NCBI GenBank assembly: GCA_015062545.1
Contig: SUUL01000009.1
Location: 1-38,683, forward strand
DNA length: 38,683 nucleotides
Direction of reading: 5' to 3'
Source of the DNA: Alphaproteobacteria bacterium
GTDB taxonomy: Bacteria; Pseudomonadota; Alphaproteobacteria; Rs-D84
Translations under genes and position numbers: made by a program
The notes under the pieces: generated by a model
Databases searched by the model: none
Seen by the model: only the letters and a program-made list of their open reading frames with translations
What the model was told of the DNA's origin: nothing
Part shown: piece by piece, positions 1 through 7,674 of the stretch
How positions within the stretch are numbered: the stretch's first letter is position 1
How the letters are laid out: each line of letters opens with the position of its first letter

Positions 1-83
1 GTGTTGTTGCCACGCGTGATGATACAGTGGTGGTACGCGGGGTGATGTTTTGTGAACGTGTGGTCGTGGCGCGTGAATTTGTG
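1..83. repeat. Left arm of an exact 83-bp inverted repeat
   Basis: The reverse complement of 1-83 is identical, base for base, to 37530-37612. Identity ends at base 84, and the left limit is unknown because the window starts inside the repeat. The arm codes for part of the Arg/Thr/Ser-rich stretch of the secreted protein on the minus strand. Identity includes synonymous positions, which implies recent duplication, gene conversion or an assembly overlap. Confidence 0.93.
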
Positions 84-253
84 TTTGATGTCTGGGTGCG
101 TGTGGATGTGGTACGTGTTGCGTTATTACGTGTGGCAGATGTGGTAACACGATTCGTATTTGAAAGTTCGTTCGCAATATTACGTGCAGGCACCCCCGCG
201 CCAACCGTGCAGGTTATCAGCATAAATGCCAATGCGAACAATCGGACGTTCAT
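1..253 (-). CDS. Secreted low-complexity protein, N-terminal part only (runs off left edge)
   Basis: The ATG at 253-251 follows a good ribosome binding site (GGAAGGA). The visible 84 or so residues begin with a signal peptide: a short basic start, a hydrophobic core at about residues 4-18 and small residues near 18-20. A stretch very rich in Thr, Arg, Asn, Ser and Ala follows, built from loose repeats of the type T-R-T/N. The reading frame is open to the window edge, so the C-terminal part is not seen. From residue 58 onward the protein is identical to residues 56-81 of the protein starting at 37369. That makes it very likely a member of the same family, whose later part carries a cysteine-rich domain, but that domain lies outside the window. 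A plausible promoter is at 277-306. Function unknown. Confidence 0.8.
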   Translation of the reverse strand, partial: MNVRLFALAFMLITCTVGAGVPARNIANELSNTNRVTTSATRNNATRTTSTRTQTSNTNSRATTTRSQNITPRTTTVSSRVATT

Positions 254-276
254 AAAAATTCCTTCCGTACAGGATG

Positions 277-306
277 AGTATAGAAAAAATGTGGCAATCG
301 GCGCAA
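277..306 (-). promoter_or_regulatory. Candidate sigma-70 promoter for the left-edge secreted protein
   Basis: On the minus strand TTGCGC (306-301), an 18-base spacer and TATACT (282-277) lie about 24 bases upstream of the start codon. The -10 matches consensus 5/6 and the -35 is weak. Confidence 0.4.
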
Positions 307-365
307 CAAAAAACCTATTACCGTTTACAGGAATGACAAATTGCATCGCCATAATAAGACGATGC

Positions 366-400
366 AATAAAAAACCGTTCCAGAAGAACGGTTTTTGTTT
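366..400 (-). terminator. Rho-independent terminator of rplM-rpsI
   Basis: A perfect 11-bp stem (370-380 with 386-396) with a 5-base loop is flanked by A-rich sequence on one side and T-rich on the other. It lies just beyond the rpsI stop codon. It could work in both directions. Confidence 0.85.
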
Positions 401-414
401 CCCACAAAACGATA

Positions 415-903
415 TTAACGTTTTGAGAACTGTGTAGAACGACGTGCCTTGCGGTAACCGTAGTGTTTACGTTCAACAACACGGCTGTCACGTGTCAAGA
501 AGCCTGCAGACTTTAATGCAGCGCGTAATTCTGGTTCTACTTTTTCCAATGCCTTGGAAATACCATGTTTTACAGCACCTGCCTGACCAGACAAGCCACC
601 ACCTTCAACCATGGCAACAATGTCGTAAGATGTTTCACGTTTTGTTACACCGAATGGTTGTGCGATAATCATCTGTAATACCGCACGGCGGAAGTATTCA
701 CTGGATGGTTTGCCGTTAACAGTGATGTTACCTTTACCTGGCATCAAATATACGCGTGCAACGGAATCTTTACGTTTGCCGGTTGCATAGGTTGCGTCAT
801 TCAATTTTGGTGTTGCAACTGGTGCTTTCTTTGCAGCAGTTGTTTTCTTTGCAGGGGCAGTTTTTTTAACTGTCTTTGCTGTTGTCTTTTTTTCTTCTGC
901 CAT
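415..903 (-). CDS. rpsI: 30S ribosomal protein S9 (uS9)
   Basis: A 162-residue uS9 protein, a small-subunit component whose C-terminal tail reaches the P-site tRNA. The core begins near residue 40 with the family pattern [12 protein letters not shown], continues with the GKG and G-x-P loop near residues 57-66, and ends in the typical basic tail with terminal SKR. The first 35 or so residues are an added Lys/Ala/Thr-rich extension, seen in some alphaproteobacterial S9 proteins. Its ATG overlaps the stop codon of rplM by one base (TAATG), so the two are translationally coupled. The order rplM-rpsI is conserved across bacteria. The operon ends at the hairpin at 370-396. Confidence 0.97.
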   Translation of the reverse strand: MAEEKKTTAKTVKKTAPAKKTTAAKKAPVATPKLNDATYATGKRKDSVARVYLMPGKGNITVNGKPSSEYFRRAVLQMIIAQPFGVTKRETSYDIVAMVEGGGLSGQAGAVKHGISKALEKVEPELRAALKSAGFLTRDSRVVERKHYGYRKARRSTQFSKR

Positions 904-1376
904 TATTCGCCCCTTTTGTTCTTGCGGTTCAAGCCTGCGAAATCAATAACGGTCGGTTTCTGGGCTTCGTGTTTGTGTTCGCTGCCTGCATATACGTGCA
1001 GTTTTGTCAAGCGTTGATTTGCCAATGCAACAGCTGTGCGGCGGCCCATCATACGTTTTACTGCGTTGAAGACCAATTTTTCTGGTTTTTCAGAACGCAT
1101 CTGACCCAATGTGCGAGACTTCAAAGAACCTGTCCACAAAGAATGCCAGAAAAAACGATCTTTGTCAGCCTTGTGACCAGATAATGCAACTTTGTCCGCG
1201 TTAATGATAATTACATGATCACCACAATCCATGTTTGGTGTCCATGTAGGCTTGTGCTTGCCGCGCAGGATGTTTGCGGTGTATGCCGCCAAACGACCCA
1301 ATGTGCAGTCTGTCGCGTCAATCAGATACCATTTGGCATCCAATTCACACTTTTTTAACGATTTTGTCGCTGCCAT
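903..1376 (-). CDS. rplM: 50S ribosomal protein L13 (uL13)
   Basis: A 157-residue uL13 protein, an early-assembling large-subunit component. Recognised by W-Y-L-I-D-A near residues 16-22, LGRLA near 27-31, the segment [12 protein letters not shown] and the stretch [20 protein letters not shown], all typical of the family. Length is normal apart from a slightly longer C-terminal end. The start at 1376 is preceded by AAGGG about ten bases upstream and by a very good promoter at 1415-1443. It is the first gene of a two-gene operon with rpsI. Confidence 0.97.
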   Translation of the reverse strand: MAATKSLKKCELDAKWYLIDATDCTLGRLAAYTANILRGKHKPTWTPNMDCGDHVIIINADKVALSGHKADKDRFFWHSLWTGSLKSRTLGQMRSEKPEKLVFNAVKRMMGRRTAVALANQRLTKLHVYAGSEHKHEAQKPTVIDFAGLNRKNKRGE

Positions 1377-1414
1377 TTTTGTTTTACCCTTGGTTTATTT
1401 ATTAAAGCGCGGTT

Positions 1415-1443
1415 ATTATGCCCCAACCCACTGGAAAAGTCAA
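1415..1443 (-). promoter_or_regulatory. Strong sigma-70-type promoter of rplM-rpsI
   Basis: The minus strand reads TTGACT (1443-1438), a 17-base spacer and CATAAT (1420-1415), each hexamer one mismatch from consensus. A start site near 1408 gives a leader of about 30 bases. It fits the high expression needed for ribosomal proteins. Confidence 0.75.
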
Positions 1444-1487
1444 GAAAAAATGATACGGTATTATTGTACCGCAAAAAATGATAAAGT

Positions 1488-1516
1488 TTGTGTTTTGGGG
1501 TATGTTATGTTATAAT
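1488..1516 (+). promoter_or_regulatory. Sigma-70-type promoter of the 1561 gene
   Basis: TTGTGT (1488-1493), a 17-base spacer and a perfect TATAAT (1511-1516) lie 45 bases upstream of the start codon. The predicted leader is about 38 bases and contains AAGGGG. Confidence 0.65.
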
Positions 1517-1560
1517 TATTTGTAAGGTTAATAACTTATGAAAAAATAAGGGGATGTGTG

Positions 1561-2547
1561 ATGATTGTTAGACCAGGTGAAACCAGCGAAGAAGTAAGTG
1601 CTAATTTTGGAAAAATGCGAGTGAAGCATTTGTTACAAGAATTGAGAACTCTTAGCTTAGAAAATTTCAAAAAATATTATGATGGTCGATACGAAATTAA
1701 AGAGATAAAACCACCACTAGATGGTGTCGCATATTATTCTGCGTATGAATATATACACCATACCATGCCAGAGCTTAATGCATCTGTTGGGATGCAGTGG
1801 GACAAAGATGGCAATCCTGTGGGGTTTGTGTTGAATGGAAAAACGTATTTGTTTGCAGATGCAGATAGACCTAATGTAAGTATCGCGTTAAATAGCGATT
1901 TGGCAAAGGATATGAAATCACCGCTGAATACAGAGGCACGTATCATAGAACCTGCGTTTGGTGGAGTAGCCTATGCGGTCAAAGGACGCGGAGTTACGGC
2001 CATGCGCCCCAAGGGCTATATTAATGGGCGCGGATTTGTCAAGTCTGTTTGGTTTGATGTAATAAGAAAGTATGATGCGCACGGACGATATTTAGGCGCG
2101 GAAATAATAGATGAAGATGTTTTGGCAAGTTATGAAATACCAGCAGAATATTATCAGCCGGCAAATCCCCTTATGTTGGAATTGTATGCCAAGGCAACGT
2201 ATAAATTGGTGGCAGAAAAAGATGCTTTGGGGCAAATATTAGGATTCCAATCAGTGCCTGTGAAAGAACTGACGAATGATAATGATGTTGTGCAGCAAAA
2301 ATTTAACAATGCGCGTGCGCGAGTTGGAGGAAGAAATAATCGTAATGTGCCAGAACATAGTGAATTGACAAAGTATTTGGAACAGTATCCAGATGCAATA
2401 TTAACACCAGATAGTAAATGGGGATGGGTAACTAAGTTGCCCGAAGGTAGCCATCCAGAAATTACAATGCCCGCAAATAGAATTAAAATTTGGGACAAGG
2501 ATGGTAACTTTATGTCTGTGATAAAAGGTATGCAGGCAGAGAGATAA
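1561..2547 (+). CDS. Hypothetical protein with recurring D-x2-G hairpin-like units
   Basis: I do not recognise this 328-residue protein. The ATG at 1561 is chosen over the in-frame GTG at 1558 because AAGGGG at 1548-1553 is then seven bases away. There is no signal peptide and no membrane segment, so it is predicted cytoplasmic. Four short segments share a D-x-x/D-G-x-x-x-G/S pattern, at about residues 80-92 (starting WDKDGNPVG), 171-183 (YDAHGRYLG), 220-232 (KDALGQILG) and 311-323 (WDKDGNFMS). They look like the turn of a beta hairpin, as in YD/RHS-type repeats, although the spacing is irregular. The gene stands alone, with its own promoter and a bidirectional terminator right after the stop codon. 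Base usage resembles its neighbours. Confidence 0.85.
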   Translation: MIVRPGETSEEVSANFGKMRVKHLLQELRTLSLENFKKYYDGRYEIKEIKPPLDGVAYYSAYEYIHHTMPELNASVGMQWDKDGNPVGFVLNGKTYLFADADRPNVSIALNSDLAKDMKSPLNTEARIIEPAFGGVAYAVKGRGVTAMRPKGYINGRGFVKSVWFDVIRKYDAHGRYLGAEIIDEDVLASYEIPAEYYQPANPLMLELYAKATYKLVAEKDALGQILGFQSVPVKELTNDNDVVQQKFNNARARVGGRNNRNVPEHSELTKYLEQYPDAILTPDSKWGWVTKLPEGSHPEITMPANRIKIWDKDGNFMSVIKGMQAER

Positions 2548-2570
2548 AAACGCCCAATCGGGCGTTTTTT
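2546..2570. terminator. Bidirectional rho-independent terminator between convergent genes
   Basis: The core CGCCC (2551-2555), loop AATC and GGGCG (2560-2564) are flanked by five A and six T, giving a 10-bp stem. It sits between the stop codon at 2547 and the end of the opposite-strand histidine kinase gene at 2569. Confidence 0.88.
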
Positions 2571-3849
2571 ATATCGGTAATACGATACGGACACGCAGAC
2601 CGCCCAGTTCGCTGTTTTCCAAGAACAGTTGGCCGCCATGATTTTCAATCGCCGTTTGGGCAATAGATAAGCCCAATCCGGTGCCACCGGTGTCTGTGCC
2701 ACGCGCATCGTCCAAGCGTACAAATGGACGCAAGGCTTCTTTCTTGCGATTGTCTGGGATGCCAGGACCATCGTCTTCGATAATGATTTCAACAGTTTCA
2801 TCATGGTCGTGTTCGGTAATACGGATTTGTGATTTTGCATATCGCGCTGCGTTTTCAATTATATTACTAAACGCACGTGCCAAAGCCATCGGACGAGCAT
2901 AAAACTGCACAGGTGTGTCAGGAAAGTTTGTAATAATTTCCTTGGTCGGGGCGGCATCGCGTGCAATACGTGTTAACATAGGTGGTAATTCTGTGGCCTG
3001 CTCTATTTCTGGGGCTTCGCCACGTGCAAATGCCAGATACCCGTTTACCATTTCTGTCATACGGTCAATGTCGTGTATCAAATCGTCTTTGGTCGCAGAA
3101 TCTGTTTCCAAACCCAAACGCATGCGTGTCAATGGCGCTTTGAGGTCATGGCTGACCGCGTTTAACATGTCTGTACGTGTGCGGTTGTATCTGTCCAGAC
3201 GCTCTTTCATCGTAATCATTGATTTTGCAGCATTACGAATTTCTTTTGACCCAGTTGGAACAAATCCAGGTGCGTCCAGACCACGACCAAAGCGACTGGC
3301 CGCGTTGGCAATACGGCGAATGCTGCGTGTGTGCATAATGATAAATGGTGAAATCAATATTGATACAATCAAAATCGAGCCAATCAACCATATAATAAAT
3401 ACTTCTGTACTGGTTGAATATATGCGGTAAAGGGATGTGCCAAATGTTGCGATTTTGTTGTCTTGGGTTGGGATGTCAACAAATACCAACCGTTTGCCCT
3501 TGTCCATGTAAATGTTGGCAGGACGTTTTAACCGTTTGGATAATTCTGATGCCAGACGGCCTGTTTCGTGGGCGTGATTGTCGTTGTGCTTGGGACGCTT
3601 TAATGTTTCGTTGATTGTTGCGTTGATGCCAATGCTGCGCGCCATCTTTTCTGCCGCAACGGTGTCGCCTTCGTCCAAAAAATTCATCATTGTTGTGATT
3701 TCGCCCGCCAATGTGCGCGCCAATGTATCGTGTACGCGTGACCAGTGATTGCCAAAAAACGCGTTGGCAACAATTACCTGGGCGATGACCAATGGAATAA
3801 GTATCATTAAAATCGTTCTGGTTAAAAAGCTGCGCGGAATTAATCTCAT
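2569..3849 (-). CDS. EnvZ-type sensor histidine kinase
   Basis: A 426-residue inner-membrane kinase that should autophosphorylate on His and pass the phosphate to the response regulator encoded just upstream. Visible parts in order: membrane segment at about 9-30, periplasmic domain to about 148, second membrane segment at about 150-172, HAMP linker, then the dimerisation domain with H-box VSHDLKAPLTRMRL (His234). The ATPase domain follows, with N-box (Asn333), G1 box DDGPGIP (359-365), F-box near RPFVRLDD and G2 box GTGLGLSI (389-396). The H-box and order are those of EnvZ. The start codon overlaps the regulator stop by four bases (ATGA). The ligand cannot be told from sequence. All catalytic residues are present. 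Confidence 0.93.
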   Translation of the reverse strand: MRLIPRSFLTRTILMILIPLVIAQVIVANAFFGNHWSRVHDTLARTLAGEITTMMNFLDEGDTVAAEKMARSIGINATINETLKRPKHNDNHAHETGRLASELSKRLKRPANIYMDKGKRLVFVDIPTQDNKIATFGTSLYRIYSTSTEVFIIWLIGSILIVSILISPFIIMHTRSIRRIANAASRFGRGLDAPGFVPTGSKEIRNAAKSMITMKERLDRYNRTRTDMLNAVSHDLKAPLTRMRLGLETDSATKDDLIHDIDRMTEMVNGYLAFARGEAPEIEQATELPPMLTRIARDAAPTKEIITNFPDTPVQFYARPMALARAFSNIIENAARYAKSQIRITEHDHDETVEIIIEDDGPGIPDNRKKEALRPFVRLDDARGTDTGGTGLGLSIAQTAIENHGGQLFLENSELGGLRVRIVLPI

Positions 3850-4505
3850 GCTGTGGTACCGTTTTGTTGCGGGGTGTGTACGTTTAAGTCAACCAACTTA
3901 TAGCCCTGACCCCTGATTGTTAATATGTCTAAGGATGATAATACTATATTTAATTTACTTCGCAAGCGTTTTGCAACCATTGGTGATGCGGGCGTAATAT
4001 TACCCATTGGACTGGTTAAATTTAATAATAACTTCTTTTCTTCACCGGACAGTGATAATATGCGCGCGTTATCTGGGGTGCCGATGAAAAATTCGTTGTC
4101 AATCAGCATTAACCCATTAGGCATCTTGGGCGCGACAGTTTGATTGTGTCGCATAATATTATTCAGACGTAGAACCAGTTCGCGTATTTGAAATGGCTTG
4201 GCCAAGTAATCGTTTGCACCACCAGACAGACCCGCAATCGTGTTTTCGGCACCTGTCATCGCAGTTAACATAATAACAGGTGTTTGGTTGCCGGATGCGC
4301 GTATCTGGGTCAAAAATGTTAAACCATCCATGCCGGTCATCATTCTGTCCAGAACAATGGCATCAACACTGATGCGTGACAGTATTTCTGATGCAGTTTC
4401 GGCGGATTCGGCGGTTATTGTATGAAAGCCATCCGCGCGCAACCCCTTGGACAGGGCTGTGCGTAACATATTGTCGTCATCAACAATTAGAATGGTATTG
4501 TTCAT
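3846..4505 (-). CDS. OmpR-family response regulator
   Basis: A 219-residue two-domain regulator. The receiver domain (1-118) keeps the acidic pair at residues 9-11, the phosphoacceptor Asp53 (in VLDRMM), Thr81 and Lys103 (in AKPF). The C-terminal winged helix (about 135-208) is weaker than usual but keeps the recognition-helix pattern around VAKRLRSKLN and the final hairpin signature IRGQGYKL. The last ten residues are polar. It overlaps the kinase gene by four bases, so the two are coupled and form a cognate pair. The gene upstream (4561-5481) is on the same strand only 55 bases away and is probably in the same transcript. The DNA target is unknown. Confidence 0.9.
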   Translation of the reverse strand: MNNTILIVDDDNMLRTALSKGLRADGFHTITAESAETASEILSRISVDAIVLDRMMTGMDGLTFLTQIRASGNQTPVIMLTAMTGAENTIAGLSGGANDYLAKPFQIRELVLRLNNIMRHNQTVAPKMPNGLMLIDNEFFIGTPDNARILSLSGEEKKLLLNLTSPMGNITPASPMVAKRLRSKLNIVLSSLDILTIRGQGYKLVDLNVHTPQQNGTTA

Positions 4506-4560
4506 TTAGTCATTTGCCTGTATGTTGAAATCATTAGTGCTTATGACCAATGATTGTATA

Positions 4561-5481
4561 TTATTTACGCATAGGTTCAACCGCGTATTCGCCAGGCTGA
4601 ATCGTGCGCATTGCATTGTTTGCACCGGTCATGTCTTCTTCCATGTTTGCCGCTGCACGGAATTGCATGCCACTGGTTGCAAATTCCGTTTTGAACAATG
4701 CATAACCTGTGCCGCCACCTGTGGTTGGCCCTTGCATGCCCAGTGAATAATAGCCACCCAAAATGCCATAATCAAGATCAATATAGTCAATGTTTACCAT
4801 TAATGAAACATTGCTGAAACCATCGCTGGTAATATTGCATGCAAATTCACGGTTGGACAATGTGGCTTGGGAGTTTGCAGGTATTACAATGTCCATCACC
4901 GTTGGTTCACAACGTCTGTCAATGCCATTTACCAAGAATTCATAAGTCATACCAACAGTCGCTTTGGACAAGCCTGTGGATACATTAACTTGGGAAATCG
5001 TTGCCTTTGGGATTTTTACCATTGCATTGGCAATACCGCTGCGTACGGGAAAAGATATGCCAGATTGCAGGCAATCGCGCGAGAATGGGTCGGCTTCACA
5101 AATATATACGCGCGAATGGGCATTCATCATGAACATATTTGCCAGACTGTTAAATAAAAATGTGCGCGTGATTCTGTCGTTCAGACGTGTGCAACCAAAA
5201 TCACGGCATATAACCATTGGGCGGTCTGCAAAAATCACACCCGGGTGGGCCGCCTGTTCGGCATCGCGGGCCGCGATAATATTTGCATCATAATCTAAGC
5301 TGTCTGCGCGTTCCATAAACGTTGTTTCCGGAATAAAGTTCGGATCATCAGGGTATGCATAGTAAGATTGCACAGGTGTTTCTGTGTAAATCGTTTGCAT
5401 ATCTTCATACACAACATCGTTCGCGTGTGCAGAAATTCCGTACATTACAGCGATAATTGCAGATAAAAACAGTCTTGTCAT
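4561..5481 (-). CDS. Secreted six-cysteine protein of unknown function
   Basis: 306 residues, not recognised. A clear signal peptide (residues 1-20, cleavage after SAHA) sends it to the periplasm or beyond. There are six Cys in the mature part (92, 97, 128, 137, 191, 215), enough for three disulfides. Long stretches alternate hydrophobic and polar residues, and a Gly-rich segment GGGTGY lies near 255-260, which suggests mostly beta structure. There is no lipobox, no second membrane segment and no repeat. Translation starts at 5481 behind an AAAGG site and a promoter at 5512-5541. The two-component genes follow 55 bases downstream on the same strand. It may therefore be part of the stimulus, output or accessory layer of that system, but this is inference from position only. 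Confidence 0.85.
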   Translation of the reverse strand: MTRLFLSAIIAVMYGISAHANDVVYEDMQTIYTETPVQSYYAYPDDPNFIPETTFMERADSLDYDANIIAARDAEQAAHPGVIFADRPMVICRDFGCTRLNDRITRTFLFNSLANMFMMNAHSRVYICEADPFSRDCLQSGISFPVRSGIANAMVKIPKATISQVNVSTGLSKATVGMTYEFLVNGIDRRCEPTVMDIVIPANSQATLSNREFACNITSDGFSNVSLMVNIDYIDLDYGILGGYYSLGMQGPTTGGGTGYALFKTEFATSGMQFRAAANMEEDMTGANNAMRTIQPGEYAVEPMRK

Positions 5482-5511
5482 GATAGTGCCTTTGGTTCTC
5501 CTTTGAGATAA

Positions 5512-5541
5512 ATCTTAGAACATTTTAGATAATTGTGTCAA
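5512..5541 (-). promoter_or_regulatory. Candidate promoter for the secreted protein / two-component operon
   Basis: On the minus strand a perfect TTGACA (5541-5536), an 18-base spacer and TAAGAT (5517-5512, 4/6) lie about 30 bases upstream of the start codon at 5481. Confidence 0.55.
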
Positions 5542-5575
5542 AACAAAAATATTTTTATTGAAATTTAGGTGTGCT

Positions 5576-5602
5576 TTGTTCTAAGTTAGGGGTGAATATA
5601 AT
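5576..5602 (+). promoter_or_regulatory. Candidate promoter for the hydrolase-ruvB-tol operon
   Basis: A perfect TATAAT (5597-5602) is preceded by a weak TTGTTC (5576-5581) at 15 bases. It would give a very short leader carrying AAAGAAAGGTGG before the ATG at 5622. The -10 is convincing and the -35 is not. Confidence 0.4.
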
Positions 5603-5621
5603 TAAAGAAAGGTGGAATCAG

Positions 5622-6281
5622 ATGGTTGATTTAATCATTACAGGTGAATCTGGCAAGTTGCATGCAGTATATCATAAATCTGCACAACCATGTGCGCCAT
5701 TGGCGGTGGTGCTGTCCGGAAATCCGCGTCAGAAGTATCATATGAATGATCGTGTGACGTATGCAATGTTTCGTGCGTTTATGGATGCAGGTTTTTCAGT
5801 CGTACGATTTGACTATCGCGGGGTAAATGATTCCGAAGGGGCGATTGGAACAACGTCTGAAAATATGTTGGATATCGCAACTGTGATTGATTGGATTCAA
5901 AATCATAATGAAGATAGCGATAAAATATGGCTGGCGGGGAATCAGTTGGGGGCATGGTATGTTCTGCAGGCAATGATGCGCCGTCCAGAAATATCTGGGT
6001 TTGCGTTGGTGTCGCCAGATCCATCTGTGTCTGATTTTGCATTTTTGTCGCCGCGCCCAAATCGTGGGTTGTTGTTACAGGGGGCGGCAGAATCTGATGA
6101 TGCACGTGCATTTGCCACCCATTTAACACAAATCTTGAAAAAGCAGGCGCAAATTGATTTGGAAACAATTCGTATCAAGGGGGCGGATGCCACATACGGT
6201 CAGCCGGCAGACCTGCGTCAGATGTATAATGACCTGAAGGCGTATGTCGGTCGTGAAAACGCAGAGGACAAGTTGCTGTAA
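5622..6281 (+). CDS. Alpha/beta hydrolase fold protein (COG2945-like) lacking the catalytic serine
   Basis: A 219-residue protein. The ATG at 5622 is chosen over the upstream in-frame GTG at 5571 because of the site AAAGAAAGGTGG. Family resemblance shows in the strand-loop [14 protein letters not shown] (61-73), in the nucleophile-elbow region followed by AW (residues 111-112), and in [14 protein letters not shown] (119-132) with the following S-D-F-A-F-L segment. These match the small alphaproteobacterial hydrolases of COG2945. Yet the elbow, normally G-x-S-x-G, reads GNQLG (106-110) with Gln108 in place of the nucleophilic Ser. The early H-P-H-P motif is replaced by SGNPRQ (32-37), and the late His is not evident. 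It is probably a pseudo-enzyme. It is the first gene of the operon leading to ruvB, whose start is one base after its stop. Confidence 0.85.
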   Translation: MVDLIITGESGKLHAVYHKSAQPCAPLAVVLSGNPRQKYHMNDRVTYAMFRAFMDAGFSVVRFDYRGVNDSEGAIGTTSENMLDIATVIDWIQNHNEDSDKIWLAGNQLGAWYVLQAMMRRPEISGFALVSPDPSVSDFAFLSPRPNRGLLLQGAAESDDARAFATHLTQILKKQAQIDLETIRIKGADATYGQPADLRQMYNDLKAYVGRENAEDKLL

Positions 6282-6282
6282 T

Positions 6283-7272
6283 ATGATGAACAAAGAAAGA
6301 TTTTTAGATGCAAATATCCCAGATGATATGGCGGCAAGCATTCGTCCGCGCGCGTTATCTGATTTTATTGGACATGAAAGTTTGAAGCAGAATTTGTCTG
6401 TGTTTGTATCTGGTGCGCGTTCCCGCGGTGAAGCGATGGATCATGTTTTGCTGTATGGTCCCCCGGGGTTGGGCAAGACAACGTTGGCGCATATTGTGGC
6501 GAATGAATTAGGAACTAATTTTCGCGCGACAGCGGCACCTATGTTGACCAAACAGGGTGATTTGGCGGCAATATTGACATCCTTGGAACCGATGGATGTG
6601 TTGTTTATTGATGAAATTCATCGTTTGCCAACCGCAATCGAAGAAGTTTTATATTCCGCAATGGAAGACTTTAAGTTAGATATTATGCTGGGCGAAGGCC
6701 CCAGTGCAAAAAGTGTGCGGATTGACCTGCCCCCGTTTACGTTGGTTGGCGCAACAACCAGAACCGGGTTGCTGTCTAATCCGTTGCGTGACAGATTTGG
6801 AATTGACTTGCGGTTGTCTTTCTATTCACCCGAAGATTTGGCAAAAATTATTCAACGCAGTGCAAATATCTTGGGTACACCGATTGATACAGATGGTGCG
6901 CTGATGTTGGCGCGGTCTGCGCGTGGAACGCCACGTATTGCAAACCGACTGCTGAAACGTGCGCGCGACTTTGCATCCGCGTTGGGCAAAGGCAACATTA
7001 CTGCAGATACAATCAAGACCACCCTGTTCCAGTTGCATATTGATGGATGCGGGTTGGATGAAATTGACCGTGAATATATGCAGACTATTATTAAACATTA
7101 TGCAGGCGGACCGGTTGGGATTGAAAATCTGGCGGCGGCATTGTCAGAACCGGCGGATACAATAGAAGATGTTATTGAGCCATACCTGATGCAGTTGGGG
7201 TTTGTACAACGTACGCCACGTGGTCGTATTATCACAGATGCAGGATACGCACATTTGGGATTGGAAAAGTAA
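6283..7272 (+). CDS. ruvB: Holliday junction branch migration helicase RuvB
   Basis: A 329-residue AAA+ motor that drives Holliday junction branch migration together with RuvA. Walker A is GPPGLGKTT (59-67), Walker B is LFIDEIHR, sensor 1 is GATTRTG, the Arg-finger region is LRDRFG, and the C-terminal winged helix ends near residue 325. All are intact and the length is standard. The ATG at 6283 or the adjacent ATG at 6286 is the start; the longer upstream in-frame reading would overlap the hydrolase gene. RuvA and RuvC are not in the window, so the usual ruvCAB cluster is broken here. It is joined instead to ybgC-tolQRA; in many proteobacteria ruv genes also lie directly upstream of the tol cluster, so the neighbourhood is partly ancestral. 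Confidence 0.97.
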   Translation: MMNKERFLDANIPDDMAASIRPRALSDFIGHESLKQNLSVFVSGARSRGEAMDHVLLYGPPGLGKTTLAHIVANELGTNFRATAAPMLTKQGDLAAILTSLEPMDVLFIDEIHRLPTAIEEVLYSAMEDFKLDIMLGEGPSAKSVRIDLPPFTLVGATTRTGLLSNPLRDRFGIDLRLSFYSPEDLAKIIQRSANILGTPIDTDGALMLARSARGTPRIANRLLKRARDFASALGKGNITADTIKTTLFQLHIDGCGLDEIDREYMQTIIKHYAGGPVGIENLAAALSEPADTIEDVIEPYLMQLGFVQRTPRGRIITDAGYAHLGLEK

Positions 7273-7277
7273 ATCTT

Positions 7278-7652
7278 ATGAAAACACACATATTTCCTTT
7301 TACGGTTGCGTATGCGGATACTGATGCCGAAGGTATTGTTTATCATGCGCGTTATCTGGAAATTGCAGAACGTGCGCGTATGAATTGGCTGCGTGGGCAT
7401 GTTGTTGTTGGTGATGATATTGGTTTTGTTGTACGCGAATTAAATATTAAGTATATGTCACCATTACATGCCGGTGAAGATTTTGTTGTTGAAACACAAA
7501 TGGTGGATGTGGGGGCTGCAATCGTGCGTGTGGAACAAAAATTCGTGAAAGATGGGAATGTTTGTGCTATAATAAATCTTAAGGTTGCGTATTTGGGTGC
7601 GGATATGCATCCAAAACGGATACCTGCGGAATTTTTAGATGGTTTGATATAG
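7278..7652 (+). CDS. ybgC: Hot-dog fold acyl-CoA thioesterase of the Tol-Pal cluster (YbgC-like)
   Basis: 124 residues. The YbgC/4-hydroxybenzoyl-CoA thioesterase signature is at residues 12-34, with YADTDAEG, VYHARYLE and ERAR, containing the presumed catalytic Asp16. The family hydrolyses acyl-CoA or acyl-ACP thioesters and is linked to phospholipid metabolism at the inner membrane. The gene is placed, as in most proteobacteria, directly before tolQ, with which it is clearly co-transcribed (22-base gap carrying AAGGAAGGAAAG). It follows ruvB by five bases. Slightly shorter than E. coli YbgC but complete. Confidence 0.93.
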   Translation: MKTHIFPFTVAYADTDAEGIVYHARYLEIAERARMNWLRGHVVVGDDIGFVVRELNIKYMSPLHAGEDFVVETQMVDVGAAIVRVEQKFVKDGNVCAIINLKVAYLGADMHPKRIPAEFLDGLI

Positions 7653-7674
7653 AAATATAAAAGGAAGGAAAGAA

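Noticed and set aside
27-437. Open reading frame on the plus strand at the left edge
   Set aside because: It is antisense to the signal-peptide gene on the minus strand, has no binding site, and runs through the terminator hairpin.
1456-1471. Small hairpin between rplM and the 1561 gene as a terminator
   Set aside because: Only five base pairs with a six-base loop, and it lies between two outward promoters where no transcript needs to end.
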